Source of the DNA: Longimicrobiales bacterium
Lineage (GTDB): Bacteria > Gemmatimonadota > Gemmatimonadetes > Longimicrobiales > Gaopeijiaceae
Assembly: GCA_028279425.1 (NCBI GenBank)
Contig: JANQNV010000025.1
Coordinates: forward strand, 1-43,161
Length of the DNA: 43,161 nucleotides
Direction: 5' to 3'
The notes beneath the pieces are model-generated. The model did not search any database and was not told where the DNA came from. It saw nothing but the letters and a program-made list of their open reading frames with translations. Shown here piece by piece: positions 43,102 to 43,161 of this stretch (positions within the stretch are counted from its first letter, which is position 1; the number at the start of each line of letters is the position of its first letter). The translations under genes were made by a program, and so were the position numbers.

Positions 43102-43161
43102 GGCGCAGCCGGCGCCCCCCCCCGCGGCGCCCCCCCCCCCGCGTCTTCGCGCGCGAGATCG
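43102..43161. other. Window end with poly-C runs
   Basis: After the nqrM stop a short GGCGC / GCGCC stem (43102-43106 with 43112-43116) is followed by runs of 9 C (43115-43123) and 11 C (43130-43140), with no T-tract. It may act as a weak terminator or be a sequencing-difficult stretch near a contig end. Confidence 0.3.

Noticed and set aside
1..43161. CRISPR arrays, insertion sequences, prophage, integrons or toxin-antitoxin pairs
   Set aside because: No regularly spaced repeats, transposase or integrase motifs, terminal inverted repeats or recognisable toxin genes were seen.

Overview
The window comes from a very GC-rich Gram-negative bacterium. Its gene families point to Gemmatimonadota or a close relative: several 6-bladed beta-propeller lipoproteins opening with a DSAG[VI]RIV motif, an orphan duplicated FtsX/MacB-type permease coupled to a PadR regulator, a TonB-type receptor beside an ECF sigma/anti-sigma pair, DUF4097-type and DUF4412-like proteins, and many small lipoproteins and barrels. 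The phylum is inferred from family content, not from a marker gene. No rRNA, tRNA, CRISPR array, insertion sequence or phage gene was seen.

Layout. 1-892 (minus): 3'-truncated glycerate kinase. 893-5646: divergent control region, small barrel gene with a decayed tail copy, lipoproteins, and two adjacent beta-propeller lipoproteins. 5656-8591 (minus): padR and ADOP-type permease, overlapping by 4 bases, with a predicted operator upstream. 8848-10641: barrel lipoprotein, two-cysteine lipoprotein and a small membrane protein. 16039-10669 (minus): TonB-type receptor, ECF sigma, zinc-finger anti-sigma, serine hydrolase. 16226-20333: alpha/beta hydrolase lipoprotein, a DUF4412-like protein (minus), another two-cysteine lipoprotein and an M20 amidohydrolase. 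26010-20335 (minus): coiled-coil secreted protein, OmpA-family protein, propeller sensor kinase and NarL-type regulator. 26158-35241: envelope and membrane proteins, a saccharopine-dehydrogenase-like reductase, a plug-only TonB-like protein and a DUF4097-like protein. 35242-35955: a 714-base non-coding, strongly structured stretch. 35956-43101: a complete Na+-translocating NADH:quinone reductase operon, nqrABCDEF-apbE-nqrM.

The nqr operon is the functional core. It encodes all six subunits, the transferase (ApbE) that attaches FMN to NqrB and NqrC, and the maturation factor NqrM, with junctions from a 14-base overlap to a 4-base gap. Cofactor-binding residues are intact: FMN threonines in NqrB and NqrC, [2Fe-2S] cysteines in NqrD/NqrE and NqrF. 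The organism should therefore make a respiratory sodium gradient, suggesting a marine or saline habitat (inference). Most other genes serve the cell envelope: sensing (propeller kinase, ECF pair, PadR), uptake, hydrolysis and lipoproteins.

I found no clearly new multi-gene system. The best candidates for new biology are the structured region before nqrA with two near-perfect 21-23 base palindromes, a dispersed three-member family of two-cysteine lipoproteins, and several untested inverted-repeat operators.
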